From assembly GCA_900545935.1 (NCBI GenBank), contig URAP01000018.1, positions 1 through 35,201 of the forward strand: a stretch of DNA of 35,201 nucleotides. The letters are read 5' to 3'. Below, in pieces: positions 1 to 9,135 of the stretch (its first letter is position 1; every line of letters starts with the position of its first letter). The translations under genes were made by a program, and so were the position numbers. The stretch is from an uncultured Eubacteriales bacterium. GTDB taxonomy: Bacteria; Bacillota; Clostridia; Oscillospirales; CAG-272. Below the pieces are notes generated by a model. That model saw only the letters and a program-made list of their open reading frames with translations. It made no database searches and was not told the DNA's origin.

Positions 1-4
1 CCGC

Positions 5-52
5 CGAAAATCGCCTCTGCCGTACAATTGTACGGCGACGTGACGATTTTCG
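5..52. repeat. Nested palindromic intergenic element
   Basis: An 18-bp perfect palindrome, GCCGTACAATTGTACGGC (19-36), sits inside an outer 9-bp inverted repeat, CGAAAATCG (5-13) and CGATTTTCG (44-52). A short motif further on, GGCTAAAATCGTC (92-104), recurs exactly at 35023-35035. No gene or convincing promoter is visible in positions 1-236 apart from this element and the ribosome binding site of the first gene. Confidence 0.6.
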
Positions 53-236
53 ACGATTCTGCATCTTTTTTATCTCTCCCCACCGCGGGTCGGCTAAAAT
101 CGTCTGCACCGAAAAAGATAATCTAAACATTTATACGGATGTTCCCGTCAAATGCTGCATGCCGCACGCGATTAGTTCTCGGATGTGACCGCTGCGCGGA
201 TGTGGAAAATGCCTTTGTATGTGAAAGGAAAGAGCC

Positions 237-1394
237 TTGAATACATCAGCTCCTATACGACCGACAGATATGCCGCAGAACAGACTCATGTCGCGGCAAA
301 CAACCAAAAAGAAGCGCCGCCTGCGTCCGTCGACGGTGATAGCGCGCGTGCTTATCGTGTTTGCGGTAACACTGCTGCTCATTGTTATAGCGCTTTACGG
401 TGTTATGCTCATACTTACGCACGGCCCGTCCGAATCGGCTAAGCGTCTGTTTGTAATGAGTGTCAAGGAGACGAGCGCCGGAGGCTTTCTTGCCGATATG
501 TGCCTCTCGCGCGATGAGGTGGATGCAATACTTGCCGAAAAGGCTGCGGCGGTCGACAGAATGCAGAATACCGAGCAGAATACCGATCTTATCACGATAG
601 GCGGGGATAAAAATGACGACAAAACACCCTCCGACGGCAGCTCGGATAACAGTACCGACGGCAGCAACACAGATAATACCTCGACTGCCGAGATCGTCGC
701 ACAGGGCGACGGCATACGCGTGGAGCAGGTCAGCGGCGGCACATACAACGGCGTTATGATGATAGTGGACGACCCGAAGCGCGTCTTTGTCGGCATTCCC
801 GATGCCTACGGCGAGGATAAAAAGGGACTGTCTCTCAAGCGCCTTATCGAGAAGTACGGTGCGATAGGCGGTACGAACGCCGGCGGCTTTGCCGATCCGG
901 GCGGAATGGGCAACGGCGGTGTTCCGAAGGGGGCTGTCATAAAGGATGGGGAACTGAAATACGGCAGTATGAACGGCTCGTACAGTATGGTCGGCATCGA
1001 CGGCGACGGCATTCTGCATGTCGGAACTATGTCTCCGAAGTCGGCGCTCGACGCAGGTGTTCGCGATGCGGTCAGCTTCGGCCCTGCTCTTATAATCAAC
1101 GGCACGCCATGCAATTCCGGCGGAAGTCTCAGCGGCGGCTTTAATCCGCGTACCGCTATAGGACAGCGATCCGACGGCGCGATGCTGATGCTTGTTATCA
1201 ACGGACGCTCCATAGGCTCGCTCGGCGCAACGCTTGACGACCTTGTCAGCGTTATGCTCGACTACGGCGCTGTCAATGCCTCGAACCTCGACGGAGGTGC
1301 CTCATCGCTTATGATGTACGACGGCGGAACTATGAATAATTCGGCTTACGTTTACGGCGAGCGCGTGCTCCCGAATGCGATACTTGTAAAGTGA
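237..1394 (+). CDS. Membrane-anchored phosphodiester glycosidase (NAGPA/DUF2233-like)
   Basis: The product is 385 aa. A basic cytoplasmic N-terminus (KKKRRLR) precedes one membrane segment at about 35-60. An Asp/Ser/Thr-rich linker lies at about 120-150. The C-terminal half (about 180-385) has the look of the NAGPA/DUF2233 phosphodiester glycosidase fold: GGTNAGGFADPGG, then FNPRTAIGQRSDG, and NASNLDGGASSLMMYDGG near the end. The family acts outside the membrane on sugar phosphodiesters or exopolysaccharide, so a cell-envelope or polysaccharide role is likely; the substrate is unknown. The start is a TTG preceded by AAGGAAAG. ATG codons at 270 and 288 in the same frame lack a good ribosome binding site. 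The stop is 8 bp from the next start, so the two genes are probably co-transcribed. Confidence 0.82.
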   Translation: MNTSAPIRPTDMPQNRLMSRQTTKKKRRLRPSTVIARVLIVFAVTLLLIVIALYGVMLILTHGPSESAKRLFVMSVKETSAGGFLADMCLSRDEVDAILAEKAAAVDRMQNTEQNTDLITIGGDKNDDKTPSDGSSDNSTDGSNTDNTSTAEIVAQGDGIRVEQVSGGTYNGVMMIVDDPKRVFVGIPDAYGEDKKGLSLKRLIEKYGAIGGTNAGGFADPGGMGNGGVPKGAVIKDGELKYGSMNGSYSMVGIDGDGILHVGTMSPKSALDAGVRDAVSFGPALIINGTPCNSGGSLSGGFNPRTAIGQRSDGAMLMLVINGRSIGSLGATLDDLVSVMLDYGAVNASNLDGGASSLMMYDGGTMNNSAYVYGERVLPNAILVK

Positions 1395-1402
1395 GGACGG
1401 CT

Positions 1403-3157
1403 ATGGATAACGAAAACAAGAACATATTCACACCGTCCTCTGCCGCCTCGCTCGACAGACTGCGCGAGCGTCGCAATACCGCCTCGACCGGAGACGACAC
1501 GGGCGGTGAGGCTGTGTCGGCAGCGCAGAGCGGTCCGGAAAACGGGCAGAGCCGTATTCCTAAAATATTGAAACCCGAGGCTCGGGCGGCGCAGCGGGCA
1601 GAGTCGGGCGAGGCGCCGAATGAAACCGGTCCGGCAGCATCGGATGCTGTACGGCAAACCGTGCAGAACGGGGTGGGCGGAGAACCGACATGCGCACCGC
1701 AGCAGACTGCACAGAGTGCGGCTCGGCGGAACATGCCCGGCAATATCAGGCAGGCTTCGACCGACGGTGCACGACAGCCGATGACAGAGCCGAAACGCTC
1801 CGAAACCGCGAACAGAGTACGTCAGGCAGACCGTGCTGCCTCTCCGAGGCAGAGCTTGCAGCCCGATGCGGCGAAGGCTCGGCGCAATATCACGCAGCCC
1901 GGCTCTGCAAGAGGACAGCAGAATCCCGCACGGACTGGCGCGGGCAGAGCATCGCGCGACAGCGCGCAGTCTGTGGGAGTACCGCGTCCGCGCACACAGC
2001 CGATGGGTGCTGTACCATCCGACAAATCGAATGGCAGCGGCGTAAGGGCGGTGGATGTTTCCGATCTGCGTAAAAGAAAGAGCGGATTTTTCAGAGGACT
2101 TAGGATATATATAATCATCGCTCTTGCCGTTATTGCGGCGGGACTCGGCGTTTTCTATGCATTTATGTCCGCCTTTGAGTACACACGCCCAGAGAATCGG
2201 ATAAAGGATTATTTTTCATCGCTTGACGGCTCGGCTGTATATTCGCTCATATCGGAGCGGCGCGGCGCGGATGAGGAAAATGCCGCAGCGCTTGCAGCCG
2301 ATATATCGGCTGCATCGGATTCGCTCTCGAGTGCGCGTACCGGCGGAACGGGAGACGACGGATCACTGAGCTACGGCGTTATACGCGACGGCAAGACCGT
2401 TGCGCTCGTTACCATCGCACCGAGCGGACAGAGCCGCTTCGGTCTTGAGGTGTATTCTGTGACCTCCTGCCGGCTCGTCGACAGCTATGTGTCGGAGTTC
2501 CTTCCGACCTTTTACAGCGCTGAGATACATGCGCCGTCCTCCGGTACGGTCGTGCTTTGCGGCGAGACGCTTGAACGCGCATCGGCGGAGCAGGGCGCTG
2601 TTTACCCGATCCTCGACGGACTTTCCGCGTACAGCGGCGGGGACGACCGCGAGCTTGTCTATCGCGTCGACGACCTTACGGAGCAGCCGAGCGCGCAGTA
2701 TATAGATTCTGCGGGCGCGACCTTTGAGGGCAGCTTTGACTTAGACGGTGTATGCCGCTTCGACGGCGCAGGCAGCGCGCCTCTCGCCGAGAGCTGCACA
2801 CAGACGGTCGAGAAATTTATAGAGACCTATGTTACATATACCGCCGCAGGCTATACCGACGGTACAATGGCAAAATTCGTCGCTACCCGCAACCTGACAT
2901 GGCAGGGCTCGGAGGCCTACGAGGATATTACAGCCTCGCGCTTCAGCTTTGCTCAGAACATACCGTGCACGGTAAAGAGCCTTGATATTACGGCATACGA
3001 CTTTTTCAGCCACGGCGCGGATATGTTCTCCTGCAAGGTCGATTTTACGGCGGAAATGAAAAATTTCGGTCAAAAGACCGATACGGTCAAGGGCGCAGAG
3101 CTTGTATTTGCGCGCAGCGGCGCGGATTATCTCCTTGTCAGGATGCGCCTGAGCTGA
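1403..3157 (+). CDS. Membrane protein with long disordered N-terminal region, unknown function
   Basis: The product is 584 aa from ATG 1403, which has TGAGGA six bases upstream. A GTG at 1391 would add four residues and is less likely. Residues 1 to about 225 are low complexity, rich in Gln, Arg, Ala, Pro and Gly, and presumably disordered in the cytoplasm. A basic patch (LRKRKSGFFRGLR) leads into one hydrophobic segment (IYIIIALAVIAAGLGVFYAF). About 320 extracellular residues follow; I recognise no family in them. The topology resembles anchored envelope proteins. The short gap to the phosphodiester glycosidase gene suggests they work together. Function not assigned. Confidence 0.75.
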   Translation: MDNENKNIFTPSSAASLDRLRERRNTASTGDDTGGEAVSAAQSGPENGQSRIPKILKPEARAAQRAESGEAPNETGPAASDAVRQTVQNGVGGEPTCAPQQTAQSAARRNMPGNIRQASTDGARQPMTEPKRSETANRVRQADRAASPRQSLQPDAAKARRNITQPGSARGQQNPARTGAGRASRDSAQSVGVPRPRTQPMGAVPSDKSNGSGVRAVDVSDLRKRKSGFFRGLRIYIIIALAVIAAGLGVFYAFMSAFEYTRPENRIKDYFSSLDGSAVYSLISERRGADEENAAALAADISAASDSLSSARTGGTGDDGSLSYGVIRDGKTVALVTIAPSGQSRFGLEVYSVTSCRLVDSYVSEFLPTFYSAEIHAPSSGTVVLCGETLERASAEQGAVYPILDGLSAYSGGDDRELVYRVDDLTEQPSAQYIDSAGATFEGSFDLDGVCRFDGAGSAPLAESCTQTVEKFIETYVTYTAAGYTDGTMAKFVATRNLTWQGSEAYEDITASRFSFAQNIPCTVKSLDITAYDFFSHGADMFSCKVDFTAEMKNFGQKTDTVKGAELVFARSGADYLLVRMRLS

Positions 3158-3199
3158 GATGACGGCTCAATGAAATAAAAAAAGAAACGGAACTATACT

Positions 3200-3781
3200 A
3201 TGGGAGCATTTTTAGAAGCCGTAACGACGTGGGACGCGTCGGTCATTACGGCAATATACGAGAATGTGCACAGCGCCTTTCTCACTATGTTTTTTCGAAT
3301 CGTTACGCTGCTCGGCGAGGGCGGCATCTTCTGGATAGCCGTGGCGGTCATACTGCTTTTCTTTAAAAAGACCCGCCGCAGCGGCATCTGCATAGGTGCT
3401 TCGCTGCTTATCGGAGTTATCGTCGGAAACGGCATCATAAAAAACGTCGTCGCCAGACCGCGTCCGTACGACGCTATCGAGTGGATAGAGTCGGTGGTGT
3501 CGCATCTCTCCGACTATTCGTTCCCGTCGGGGCATTCACTCTGCTGCTTTGAGGCGGCGACGGCGCTTGCGATGAACCGCACGAAGTGGGCTATCCCCGC
3601 ATATGTCGGAGCGGTGCTCGTTGCGGTGTCGCGACTGTTCCTTTTTGTTCATTATCCGACCGACGTTATCTGCGGCGCACTGCTCGGCGTGCTCTTCGGA
3701 GTGCTCGGCTCGCTCGCTGCGGGCGCGATATACGACCGTGTGTGCGCGAATATCGCGGCAAGCAAAAAAACACCCGCCTGA
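3200..3781 (+). CDS. PAP2-family membrane phosphatase
   Basis: The product is 193 aa with about five to six membrane segments. All three PAP2 motifs are present: KX6RP (K81, R88-P89), PSGH (109-112) and SRX5HX3D (S144-R145, H151, D155). The family removes phosphate from lipid phosphates such as undecaprenyl pyrophosphate (BcrC/PgpB type) or phosphatidate at the outer face of the membrane. The neighbouring MurE and envelope genes favour undecaprenyl-pyrophosphate recycling, but sequence alone cannot separate the substrates. The start is ATG 3200 with only a weak ribosome binding site upstream. It lies 42 bp after the previous gene and 20 bp before the next. Confidence 0.88.
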   Translation: MGAFLEAVTTWDASVITAIYENVHSAFLTMFFRIVTLLGEGGIFWIAVAVILLFFKKTRRSGICIGASLLIGVIVGNGIIKNVVARPRPYDAIEWIESVVSHLSDYSFPSGHSLCCFEAATALAMNRTKWAIPAYVGAVLVAVSRLFLFVHYPTDVICGALLGVLFGVLGSLAAGAIYDRVCANIAASKKTPA

Positions 3782-3801
3782 GCGGCAATGGAGGATAGCA
3801 T

Positions 3802-5637
3802 ATGTGCGGAATTGCCGGATTTACCGGAATGCTTGAAGCACGGCGGGAGATAATCTCCCGCATGATGGACCGCATAGTTCATCGCGGACCCGATATGTCG
3901 GGCGATTATCTCGGAGACGGAATAACGCTCGGCTTCAGACGGCTGAGCATCATCGACCTATCCGAGGCGGGACGTCAGCCTATGACGAGCGAGGACGGCA
4001 GATATACCGTTATCTTCAACGGTGAGATATATAATTACCGTGAGATAAAGGCGCAGCTTGCCTTTCGCGGACATACATTTCACTCAGAGAGCGATACCGA
4101 GGTGCTGCTCCATGCGTATATGGAATACGGCAGAGGAATGCTCGATCATCTGCGCGGAATGTTCTCGTTTGCCGTGTGGGACGATGCGGAGCATTCGCTC
4201 TTCTGCGCCCGAGACTATTTCGGAATAAAGCCGTTTTATTATTATCCCATGCCCGACGGCGGGCTTATCTTCGGCTCGGAGATAAAGAGCTTTCTTGAGC
4301 ATCCGGACTTTGACAAGCGGCTTAACCCGCGCAGCCTGCGCCCGTATCTTACCTTTCAGTACTCATCGGAGGATGAGACCTTTTTTGAAGGGGTATATAA
4401 GCTGCCTCCGGCTCACTGGCTGCTTTGGAAGGACGGAAAGCTCGAGACCGGGCGCTATTGGGAGACTGATTTTGTACCCGATCGAACGAAGAGCCTCGAT
4501 GAGTGGATAGAGCTTGTTGACGGCGCCGTCTGTGAATCGGTATCGGCACACCGAATAGCCGACGTCAAGGTCGGCGCATTTCTCTCCGGCGGTGTCGACT
4601 CGAGCTACATAACTGCGGCTATGCGCCCGGAGCTTACCTTTTCGGTGGGCTACGAATATGAAAAGTTTGACGAGACCTGCTATGCGCGCGAGCTGTCTGA
4701 GCTGCTCGGAATCCGCAATATCAGCCGTACGCTGACGGCGGAGGAGTGCATGGACAGCCTGCCTACGATACAGTATCATATGGATGAGCCGCAGTCCAAC
4801 CCGTCGTCGGTGCCGCTGTACTTCCTTGCGCAGCTCGCGCGGGAGCATGTTACCGTCGTACTGTCCGGCGAGGGCTCTGACGAGATATTTGCAGGCTACG
4901 ACTGGTATCGCGATACTCCGCAAATGCAGAAGTATAAGCATCTGCCGCGCGGACTTCGTATTGCGGCAGCTGCTGTCGCACGGCATCTGCCGTACTTTAA
5001 GGGTCATGATTTCATTATCCGAAGCAGCGGCAGACCGGAGGATTACTTTATCGGTCAGGCTATGGTGTACAGCGAGCGCGAGGCGCCTTCCTATCTTGCA
5101 TCCGATTACCGTATAGGCAGAACGCCGCGTGAGATAACGGCAGATATATATAAGAACGTAGCTTCAGCCGATGAGCTGACAAAGAAGCAGTATCTCGATA
5201 TGAAGCTCTGGCTGCCCGGCGATATATTGCTCAAGGCGGATAAGATGAGCATGGCGCACTCGCTCGAGCTGCGCGTACCGTTCCTTGATAGACGCGTAAT
5301 GGAGCTTGCGGAGCGCATACCCGCCGGCTACCGCATAAAGGACGGCATTACAAAGTATGTGCTGCGTCAGGCGGCTAATCGCACGATACCCGACGACTGG
5401 GCAAACCGTCCGAAGGTCGGATTTCCCGTACCGATACGCTATTGGTTCCGTGACGAGCGGTACTATAAGTACGCACGCGACTACTTTACCTCGCCGGAGG
5501 CAAGGCGGTTCTTTGACAGTGACGCGCTTGTCCGCCTGCTCGACGAGCACAAGCAGGGCAGCGCGAACAACGGCAGAAAGATATGGACTGCGCTTGTATT
5601 CCTTGTCTGGTACGAGCAGTTCTTTCTCCGCAGCTGA
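3802..5637 (+). CDS. asnB: Asparagine synthase (glutamine-hydrolysing) / AsnB-like amidotransferase
   Basis: The product is 611 aa, full length for the family. The N-terminal class II glutaminase domain starts MCGIAGF, with Cys2 as nucleophile after Met removal. The C-terminal synthase domain has the PP-loop SGGVDSS (about 262-268) and SGEGSDEIFAGY. The reaction would be ATP-dependent transfer of glutamine amide nitrogen to aspartate or another carboxylate. GGAGG lies just upstream of ATG 3802. Relatives of AsnB are known to amidate peptidoglycan: LtsA and B. subtilis AsnB act on meso-DAP, and L. lactis AsnH acts on cross-bridge D-Asp. Because the next two genes are a D-Asp-ligase-like ATP-grasp enzyme and MurE, a cell-wall substrate is a real alternative to free asparagine. 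Confidence 0.9.
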   Translation: MCGIAGFTGMLEARREIISRMMDRIVHRGPDMSGDYLGDGITLGFRRLSIIDLSEAGRQPMTSEDGRYTVIFNGEIYNYREIKAQLAFRGHTFHSESDTEVLLHAYMEYGRGMLDHLRGMFSFAVWDDAEHSLFCARDYFGIKPFYYYPMPDGGLIFGSEIKSFLEHPDFDKRLNPRSLRPYLTFQYSSEDETFFEGVYKLPPAHWLLWKDGKLETGRYWETDFVPDRTKSLDEWIELVDGAVCESVSAHRIADVKVGAFLSGGVDSSYITAAMRPELTFSVGYEYEKFDETCYARELSELLGIRNISRTLTAEECMDSLPTIQYHMDEPQSNPSSVPLYFLAQLAREHVTVVLSGEGSDEIFAGYDWYRDTPQMQKYKHLPRGLRIAAAAVARHLPYFKGHDFIIRSSGRPEDYFIGQAMVYSEREAPSYLASDYRIGRTPREITADIYKNVASADELTKKQYLDMKLWLPGDILLKADKMSMAHSLELRVPFLDRRVMELAERIPAGYRIKDGITKYVLRQAANRTIPDDWANRPKVGFPVPIRYWFRDERYYKYARDYFTSPEARRFFDSDALVRLLDEHKQGSANNGRKIWTALVFLVWYEQFFLRS

Positions 5638-5773
5638 GTAATACCGGCGCGGCAGATCCTGATCGATACGGCAGCGCCACGGCATATTCAATATTGCTCG
5701 CACCGTTACTCTTCGGGCGACAATTATTCGGCGGCACGGCAGACCCGCTGCCGCATTATAAGGAAGCGATCAT

Positions 5774-7033
5774 ATGGCAAAAAGAAATATTGAGACCGAG
5801 CTTCGCGGAGTGAAGATAACTCCCGTTCTGCTCGGCGCAGACCTCAACTGCTACAATGTTGCCCGTGCCTTTCACGAGGCGTACGGTGTGCGCAGCTATG
5901 CCTTCGGCAGATATAAGGTCGGAAATACCGAGTACTGCCGCATAGTGAAGTTCCGCGCAGTGCCTGATATTGACGATCCCGAGGTAATGCTGAATACTCT
6001 CGAGGAGTTTGCCGGTCGGCATGCGGGAGAAAAGCTCATTCTTATGGGCTGCACCGACGACTATGCAACTCTCATCATCAAATATCAGAAGCGGCTCGGA
6101 GAGCACTACATAATCTCCTGTCCCGACGAGGCACTGACGGAGGATATTACGCTCAAGGCGCGCTTTTACGAGTATTGCGAGCATTACGACATTCCATATC
6201 CGCGCACGGTCGTGCTGTCAAAGGGAGACGCGGTCAATACTGCCGATTTTTCCTATCCTATTATAATCAAGCCCTCGAGCAGCGTTCTGTACTGGAAGCA
6301 CCCCTTTGACGGAATGCAGAAGGTTTACCGCGCACATTCGCAGCGTGAGGCGGAGTCTATCGTTTCCGCCATCTATGCCTCAGGCTATCCCGATAAGATA
6401 ATAGTACAGGATACCATACCGGGAGACGATTCGCAGATGTACACGCTTACCGCGTACTGCGGTTCGGACGGCAAAGCGCGTATGCTCTGCCTCGGGCACG
6501 TGCTGCTCGAGGAGCATACTCCGAAGGGTATGGGCAACCATGCGGCGATACTCACCGACTACAATCGTCCTCTGATGGAGAAGCTGAAAAAGTTTCTCGA
6601 GGATATCGGTTATCGCGGCTTTGCGAATTTCGATATCAAGCTCGACAGTCGCGACGGCGAGTTCAAGCTGTTTGAGATCAATGTCCGTCAGGGCAGAAGC
6701 AACTATTACCTTACCGCGTCGGGCTGCAACCCCGCCCGCCTTATAGTGGAGGATAAGCTGCTCGGCAGAAGCGGAGAATGTGTTTTCTGCGAGGAAAAGG
6801 CATACTGGAGCTATCTGCCGCTGAAGCTTGTGCTGCGCTATGCGACCGTCTCGGAGCGCGAGCAGATATTCCGCTGCCGTGCGGAGGGCAAGGCATTTTC
6901 GTCGATGCACTATCGTCCCGATACATTTTTCAATCCGCTGCGCGTGTTTTATGTAGCTATACAGGAGCGCCATCAGATAAAGAAATTCGAGCGCTATTAC
7001 CCGGTCTCGGGCGTGGAGTGCTATAATAAATAA
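5774..7033 (+). CDS. ATP-grasp carboxylate-amine ligase, D-aspartate-ligase-like
   Basis: The product is 419 aa. The N-terminal segment TPVLLGADLNCYNVARAFHE, the middle IVQDTIPGDDSQM, and GFANFDIKL followed by FEINVRQGRSN are ATP-grasp features. From memory they closely resemble the Enterococcus faecium D-aspartate ligase family (Asl), which joins D-Asp to the side-chain amine of the third stem-peptide residue. GDDSQM and the FEINVRQGR block would hold the Mg-ATP ligands. The start is ATG 5774 with AAGGAAG upstream. It lies between an AsnB-like enzyme and MurE on the same strand, which fits a role in peptidoglycan precursor modification. No aspartate racemase is present in the window. The substrate is inferred, and other carboxylates are possible. 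Confidence 0.8.
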   Translation: MAKRNIETELRGVKITPVLLGADLNCYNVARAFHEAYGVRSYAFGRYKVGNTEYCRIVKFRAVPDIDDPEVMLNTLEEFAGRHAGEKLILMGCTDDYATLIIKYQKRLGEHYIISCPDEALTEDITLKARFYEYCEHYDIPYPRTVVLSKGDAVNTADFSYPIIIKPSSSVLYWKHPFDGMQKVYRAHSQREAESIVSAIYASGYPDKIIVQDTIPGDDSQMYTLTAYCGSDGKARMLCLGHVLLEEHTPKGMGNHAAILTDYNRPLMEKLKKFLEDIGYRGFANFDIKLDSRDGEFKLFEINVRQGRSNYYLTASGCNPARLIVEDKLLGRSGECVFCEEKAYWSYLPLKLVLRYATVSEREQIFRCRAEGKAFSSMHYRPDTFFNPLRVFYVAIQERHQIKKFERYYPVSGVECYNK

Positions 7034-7177
7034 CGTGTTCGCCGCATCGGACCCTCCGAACGGATTTGGACTGCTCGATAGCGATATCGGGACGCCCCTG
7101 CGGCGTAAGAGCGGATGTATTACGTTCTTTTATCTTACGTGAAACGGATATAAACAGAAAAAAGGAGTACCGAAAAA

Positions 7178-8644
7178 ATGAAGCTGAGCCGGCTGCTTGA
7201 CGGATGCGATATTATTACAGCATCGGGCGCACAGACAATGCCCGATGCTGATATCGAGATTACCGTGCTTACTACCGATTCGCGCAGTGCGCGGCGCGGC
7301 AGTCTTTTCGTCTGCATATCCGGCGCAAGGAGCGACGGTCACGATTTTGCGGCGAGTGCGTACGAGAGCGGCTGCCGTTGCTTCCTTGCCGAGCGTCCGC
7401 TCGATCTTGCGAAGGATGCGTCTGTCACCGTTGTTTCGTCGACACGCCGTGCTCTTGCAGTGATCGCGCAGCGCTTTTACGGAGAACCGGCGGCATCGCT
7501 TCGCCTTATCGGTATTACCGGAACCAAGGGAAAGAGCACGACCGCCGAGCTTATCCGATCGGGTCTTGAAGCGGCGGGACGCAGGACCGGCATAATCGGC
7601 ACCTGCGGAATCGGATACGGCGGATGCCTGCGTCCGTCTGCAAATACGACGCCGGATGCGCTTGAGCTTGCACGTACACTTGCCGACATGCGCGACGCGG
7701 GAGTAGAGACGGTCGTTATGGAGGTTTCCTCTCAGGCATATAAGCTCGACCGCGTATATGGACTGCACTTTGCCGAGGGCGTGTTTACTAATCTCTCGCC
7801 TGATCACATAGGACCGACCGAGCATGCGAATATGGAGGAATATATAAGCAGCAAGGCGCGGTTGTTTGCCGCATCTGCACTCAGCGTGCTTAATGCGGAC
7901 GATGCGCAATGCGGAAGAATGGCGCACTCAGCCACAGGAGATGTTATCGGCTACGGTATCGACTCTGCCTGCGCTCTGCGCGCGGAGGATATACGCGAGA
8001 CCTCTGTCTGCGGAAATGCCGGAATGAGCTTTGAGGTCGGCGGTGTGCGCTTTACTGTCGCGATGCCCGGGATCTTCAGTGTTTATAATGCGCTTGCGGC
8101 GATTGCGGTACTGCGTGCCGAGGGTGTAGGTGACGGGGTTATCTCCGAGACGCTGCGTCGGGCGCATGTCCGTGGCAGGCTCGAGAGCTTCAGCGACGGC
8201 GAGCGGCGCTTTATAATTGATTATGCTCATAACGGCGCAAGCCTTGCAAGCGTGCTGTCGGTGCTGCGCCCGCATACCGAGGGGCGGCTTATCGTGCTTT
8301 TCGGTTCTATCGGAGGCAGGGCGGAGCTGCGCAGGCGCGAGCTTGCCGAGGCGGCGGACGGTGTTGCCGACCTCTGTATTGTTACGAGCGACAATCCCGA
8401 CTTTGAGGATCCGGATGCGATAATTGCCGAGATATGCTCGTATCTCAAGGTGACCCCTTCGGTCAGAATAGCCGACCGCGAGCAGGCGATACTGTATGCC
8501 GTTCGCACCGCGGAGCGCGGGGATACCGTTCTCCTTGCCGGCAAGGGACATGAGGATTATCAGATAGTATGCGGAAAAAAGGTTCCTTTTTCGGAGAGGG
8601 CTATACTCGAGCGCGAGCTCGGCGGCGTGCTTGTAGGTGCCTGA
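7178..8644 (+). CDS. murE: UDP-MurNAc-tripeptide synthetase (MurE ligase)
   Basis: The product is 488 aa, usual for MurE. It adds the diamino acid to UDP-MurNAc-L-Ala-D-Glu in the cytoplasm. The Mur ligase P-loop is TGTKGKSTT (114-122); TTPDALEL and EVSSQAYKLDRV follow, then the catalytic central region and the C-terminal domain. The specificity motif is D405-N-P-D408. DAP-adding enzymes normally have DNPR, the Arg holding the distal DAP carboxylate; Lys-adding enzymes lack that Arg (for example DNPA). This copy therefore may not use meso-DAP, or it may be a second, divergent MurE. The start is ATG 7178 with AAAGGAG upstream. It is the last gene before the terminator at 8717. Confidence 0.92.
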   Translation: MKLSRLLDGCDIITASGAQTMPDADIEITVLTTDSRSARRGSLFVCISGARSDGHDFAASAYESGCRCFLAERPLDLAKDASVTVVSSTRRALAVIAQRFYGEPAASLRLIGITGTKGKSTTAELIRSGLEAAGRRTGIIGTCGIGYGGCLRPSANTTPDALELARTLADMRDAGVETVVMEVSSQAYKLDRVYGLHFAEGVFTNLSPDHIGPTEHANMEEYISSKARLFAASALSVLNADDAQCGRMAHSATGDVIGYGIDSACALRAEDIRETSVCGNAGMSFEVGGVRFTVAMPGIFSVYNALAAIAVLRAEGVGDGVISETLRRAHVRGRLESFSDGERRFIIDYAHNGASLASVLSVLRPHTEGRLIVLFGSIGGRAELRRRELAEAADGVADLCIVTSDNPDFEDPDAIIAEICSYLKVTPSVRIADREQAILYAVRTAERGDTVLLAGKGHEDYQIVCGKKVPFSERAILERELGGVLVGA

Positions 8645-8716
8645 CGGCGCGTATGGGCGAGCCGCAGCAGGGTAGGATCATATAGAAAAATTGCATATCA
8701 TTTCATTATATCATTC

Positions 8717-8742
8717 GGAGCACCGCGCAGGTGCTCCTTTTT
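8717..8742 (+). terminator. Intrinsic terminator after murE
   Basis: An 8-bp stem, GGAGCACC (8717-8724) and GGTGCTCC (8730-8737), with a 5-nt loop, is followed by TTTTT. It closes the envelope cluster. A TATAAT (8767-8772) lies just beyond, but I see no good -35 box at the right distance. Confidence 0.88.
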
Positions 8743-8897
8743 ATCGCGGCGAAGGAAGGCGATAATTATAATATCTCTGTCTGCATTACCGCAGTATGTT
8801 CACCCGCCGTTGCCCGTCACCGCGTAATGCGCGGCGGCATATAATGAATCGAGACACTATGCGGGCAGAAATGAAAAGCGAAAGAAGGAAAAAGACG

Positions 8898-9128
8898 GTG
8901 AACGGTACACATGCAGGCGGCAGGGCGCGAATCGTCATCGGTTCGGTCAATGCGGTTTTTCGTGCGCGGGAGGTTCTCGCGGCGGTCGGGATATATTCCT
9001 CGCCCGTCAGGATAGAGGGCGGCGGCAAGGGCTGCTCTTACGGGCTGATGCTGTCTGCGCAGGAGCTCGGTCGGGCGACCGCCAGGCTCCGCGGCAGCGG
9101 TATCGGCTACGAACGTATAATAAGGTAG
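8898..9128 (+). CDS. DUF3343 putative Se/S carrier-like protein
   Basis: The product is 76 aa from GTG 8898, with AAGGA about eight bases upstream. In-frame ATGs at 8859 and 8871 would give a longer, unconserved-looking head. The protein begins its fold at RARIVIGSVNAVFRAREVL and has a Gly-rich loop with a single Cys (GGGKGCSYGLMLSAQ), typical of the small DUF3343 family. That family is thought, mainly from context and a thiol residue, to carry selenium or sulfur. The next gene, 7 bp away, is a cysteine desulfurase that could load that Cys. No selD or selA is in the window. Confidence 0.75.
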   Translation: MNGTHAGGRARIVIGSVNAVFRAREVLAAVGIYSSPVRIEGGGKGCSYGLMLSAQELGRATARLRGSGIGYERIIR

Positions 9129-9135
9129 GCGCGCG

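Noticed and set aside
246..1019. 257-codon open frame on the minus strand
   Set aside because: Antisense to the phosphodiester glycosidase gene, whose conserved motifs show the true strand.
8767..8772. TATAAT as promoter of the DUF3343 gene
   Set aside because: No acceptable -35 hexamer 16-18 bp upstream; kept only as a remark.
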